The notes beneath the pieces were generated by a model. It made no database searches, was not told the DNA's origin, and worked only from the letters and a program-made list of their open reading frames with translations. From Candidatus Pelagibacter sp. (lineage in GTDB: Bacteria; Pseudomonadota; Alphaproteobacteria; Pelagibacterales; Pelagibacteraceae): a DNA stretch of 7,965 nucleotides. The position numbers and the translations under genes are program-made. This document shows positions 6,939 to 7,965 of the stretch, one piece after another; the first letter of the stretch is position 1, and each line of letters starts with the position of its first letter. The DNA lies in contig JAOIYV010000011.1 in NCBI GenBank assembly GCA_028226735.1, positions 17,501 through 25,465 of the forward strand. Reading direction: 5' to 3'.

Positions 6939-7005
6939 ATTTATTTTTTTAATTTGAGTTCTATACTACAAGTTGTAGAAAAATAATATAGTTTAATCAT
7001 AAATA
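6939..7005. promoter_or_regulatory. divergent intergenic promoter region
   Basis: This 67-bp gap separates the minus-strand pseB-type gene from the plus-strand partial gene, so it must supply start signals in both directions unless the genes are read from outside the window. It is almost pure A/T apart from a small palindrome in the middle. TATA-rich stretches lie on both sides (TATAG at 6987-6991, and CTATA at 6961-6965, which reads TATAG on the minus strand). No convincing -35/-10 pair with standard spacing could be assigned, so exact promoters are not called. Confidence 0.45.
6966..6978. repeat. perfect 6-bp inverted repeat (operator-like palindrome)
   Basis: CTACAA G TTGTAG is a perfect 6+6 inverted repeat with a one-base centre, the most G/C-containing stretch of the divergent gap. 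A second, outer pair (CTATA at 6961-6965, TATAG at 6987-6991) flanks it asymmetrically. The location between two divergent start codons suits a regulator-binding site. The stem is too short for a terminator and has no directional T-run. Its existence is certain; a binding function is inference. Confidence 0.4.
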
Positions 7006-7965
7006 ATGCTTTTAAAAATATTTAATACCTTAAATTTTATTGTTAATTCGGAGTGGCACTTTAATACACCGCCAAGAAAAAATATAGTTATTTATGATAG
7101 TTTGCGTTCAGAGAGCTTAGTCAAATATTTTAATAAAAATTCAATTTTTATTCTAAGATGCAGAAGAGAAACCTTAGTTTGGAAAATTTTTATTAAGAGT
7201 ATTATTCTTGATGGCTTTAATTGGAAATATTTTGAAAGTTATATTATTTTATTATTAAAAGAAGTTAAGCCTAAATATATTTTTTCTTTATTGGACAACG
7301 ACCCTAAATTATACCAATTAAAATTTTTTTTACCTAATTCAAAAGTTATTTCAATTCAAAATGGATATAGAGGCTATAAAAAAGACATTTTTAATATTGT
7401 AAAAAAAATTAAAAATCCAAAAAAAAAATTTAGGATAGATAAACTTTTTGTATTCAACAAAAGCATTGGTTTACTGTATAAAAAATTTTTAGATTGCAAC
7501 CCAGTTGAAATTGGCTCATTTAGAAATAATTCACTTATTTTTAAAAAAAAAAAAGAAAATAATCAACTCCTTTTCATATCAGAATATAAAGACAAAAATC
7601 AATTTAATTCAGATAAGGAGTTTAACAATTTTTTTAAAGCAGAAAAATTATTAATACCTTTTTTATATAATTATTGTAAAAAAAATAAAATAAAATTTGT
7701 TATCTGTGGGAGATCTAATGCACAAAATGAATTAAATTTTTATAAAAAATTAATCCCAAATAATGACTGGAAATTTCTAGAAAAAACAAACTCTTATTCT
7801 TCTTATAAATTTATCAATTCATCTAAGATAATTGTTTTTATATCTTCAACCCTAGGATATGAAGCAATGGCAAGAAACAAAAAGATAGCAGCTTTTACAA
7901 TAAGATCGAATTACTCAAAATTGATTAATCACAGATTTGGGTGGCCCATAAAATTTTCTAATAAA
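7006..7965 (+). CDS. surface carbohydrate biosynthesis protein (LIC-type putative transferase), 3'-truncated by window edge
   Basis: An open frame of 320 codons starting at ATG 7006 and still open at the last base, so the C-terminus is missing. The start is chosen because it is the first ATG after the divergent gap. Recognisable blocks are LDGFNWKYFESYIILLLKEVKPKYI (68-92 region), LLDNDPKLYQL (95-105), SIQNGYRGYKKDIF (116-129), LLFISEYKDK (188-197), KFVICGRSN (230-238) and SSTLGYEAMARNKKIAAF (280-297). The DN-----L and IQNG-R pattern with a late S(S)TLGYEA-ARGK-like loop matches, as I recall it, the 'surface carbohydrate biosynthesis protein'/LIC-type putative transferases common in Leptospira and marine O-antigen loci. 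The loop resembles the nucleotide-binding C-terminal half of GT-B-type transferases. A role in adding the nonulosonate-like sugar to a glycan is inferred from the divergent pseB-type block. A 12-A tract lies at 7543-7554 in frame. Confidence 0.8.
   Translation, partial: MLLKIFNTLNFIVNSEWHFNTPPRKNIVIYDSLRSESLVKYFNKNSIFILRCRRETLVWKIFIKSIILDGFNWKYFESYIILLLKEVKPKYIFSLLDNDPKLYQLKFFLPNSKVISIQNGYRGYKKDIFNIVKKIKNPKKKFRIDKLFVFNKSIGLLYKKFLDCNPVEIGSFRNNSLIFKKKKENNQLLFISEYKDKNQFNSDKEFNNFFKAEKLLIPFLYNYCKKNKIKFVICGRSNAQNELNFYKKLIPNNDWKFLEKTNSYSSYKFINSSKIIVFISSTLGYEAMARNKKIAAFTIRSNYSKLINHRFGWPIKFSNK

Noticed and set aside
1..7965. CRISPR arrays, tRNA or rRNA genes, insertion sequences, riboswitches
   Set aside because: No spaced direct repeats, cloverleaf-like G/C-rich blocks, transposase motifs or terminal inverted repeats were seen on reading both strands.

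Overview
The window is very A/T-rich, with lysine-, asparagine- and isoleucine-heavy proteins, almost no Shine-Dalgarno sequences and very tight gene packing. This suggests a streamlined marine alphaproteobacterium of the SAR11/Pelagibacter type. The gene content fits the surface-polysaccharide (O-antigen or glycan) variable island of such a genome. The taxonomic assignment is inference from composition and style; no rRNA or other marker gene is present.

Layout: positions 28-1532 hold two plus-strand genes: a 425-aa metallo-beta-lactamase (MBL) fold protein that resembles the non-Rieske part of CMP-N-acetylneuraminate hydroxylase, and a 61-aa basic small protein. They converge, with zero spacing, on a five-gene minus-strand block (1533-6938). 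In transcription order this block is a PseB-type UDP-GlcNAc 4,6-dehydratase, an SpsF-type cytidylyltransferase, a PseC-type PLP aminotransferase, a SAM-dependent methyltransferase and a radical SAM protein with an auxiliary-cluster C-terminus. The first three overlap (TGATG junction, then an 11-bp overlap) and look translationally coupled. The methyltransferase follows a gap of roughly 80-110 bp that holds two TATAAT-like boxes. A 67-bp divergent intergenic region with a perfect small palindrome separates this block from a plus-strand gene at 7006. That gene runs off the end of the window and looks like a surface carbohydrate biosynthesis (LIC-type transferase) protein.

How the genes may work together: PseB and PseC would convert UDP-GlcNAc to a UDP-4-amino-4,6-dideoxy sugar, the first two steps toward pseudaminic-acid-like nonulosonic acids. 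The SpsF-type enzyme would make a CMP-activated sugar. The acetyltransferase, UDP-sugar hydrolase and synthase (PseH, PseG, PseI) needed for a full pathway are not in this window. The methyltransferase, radical SAM enzyme and CMAH-like MBL protein are candidate tailoring enzymes for the same glycan, and the truncated gene at the right edge is a candidate transfer enzyme. Specific substrates cannot be read from the sequence.
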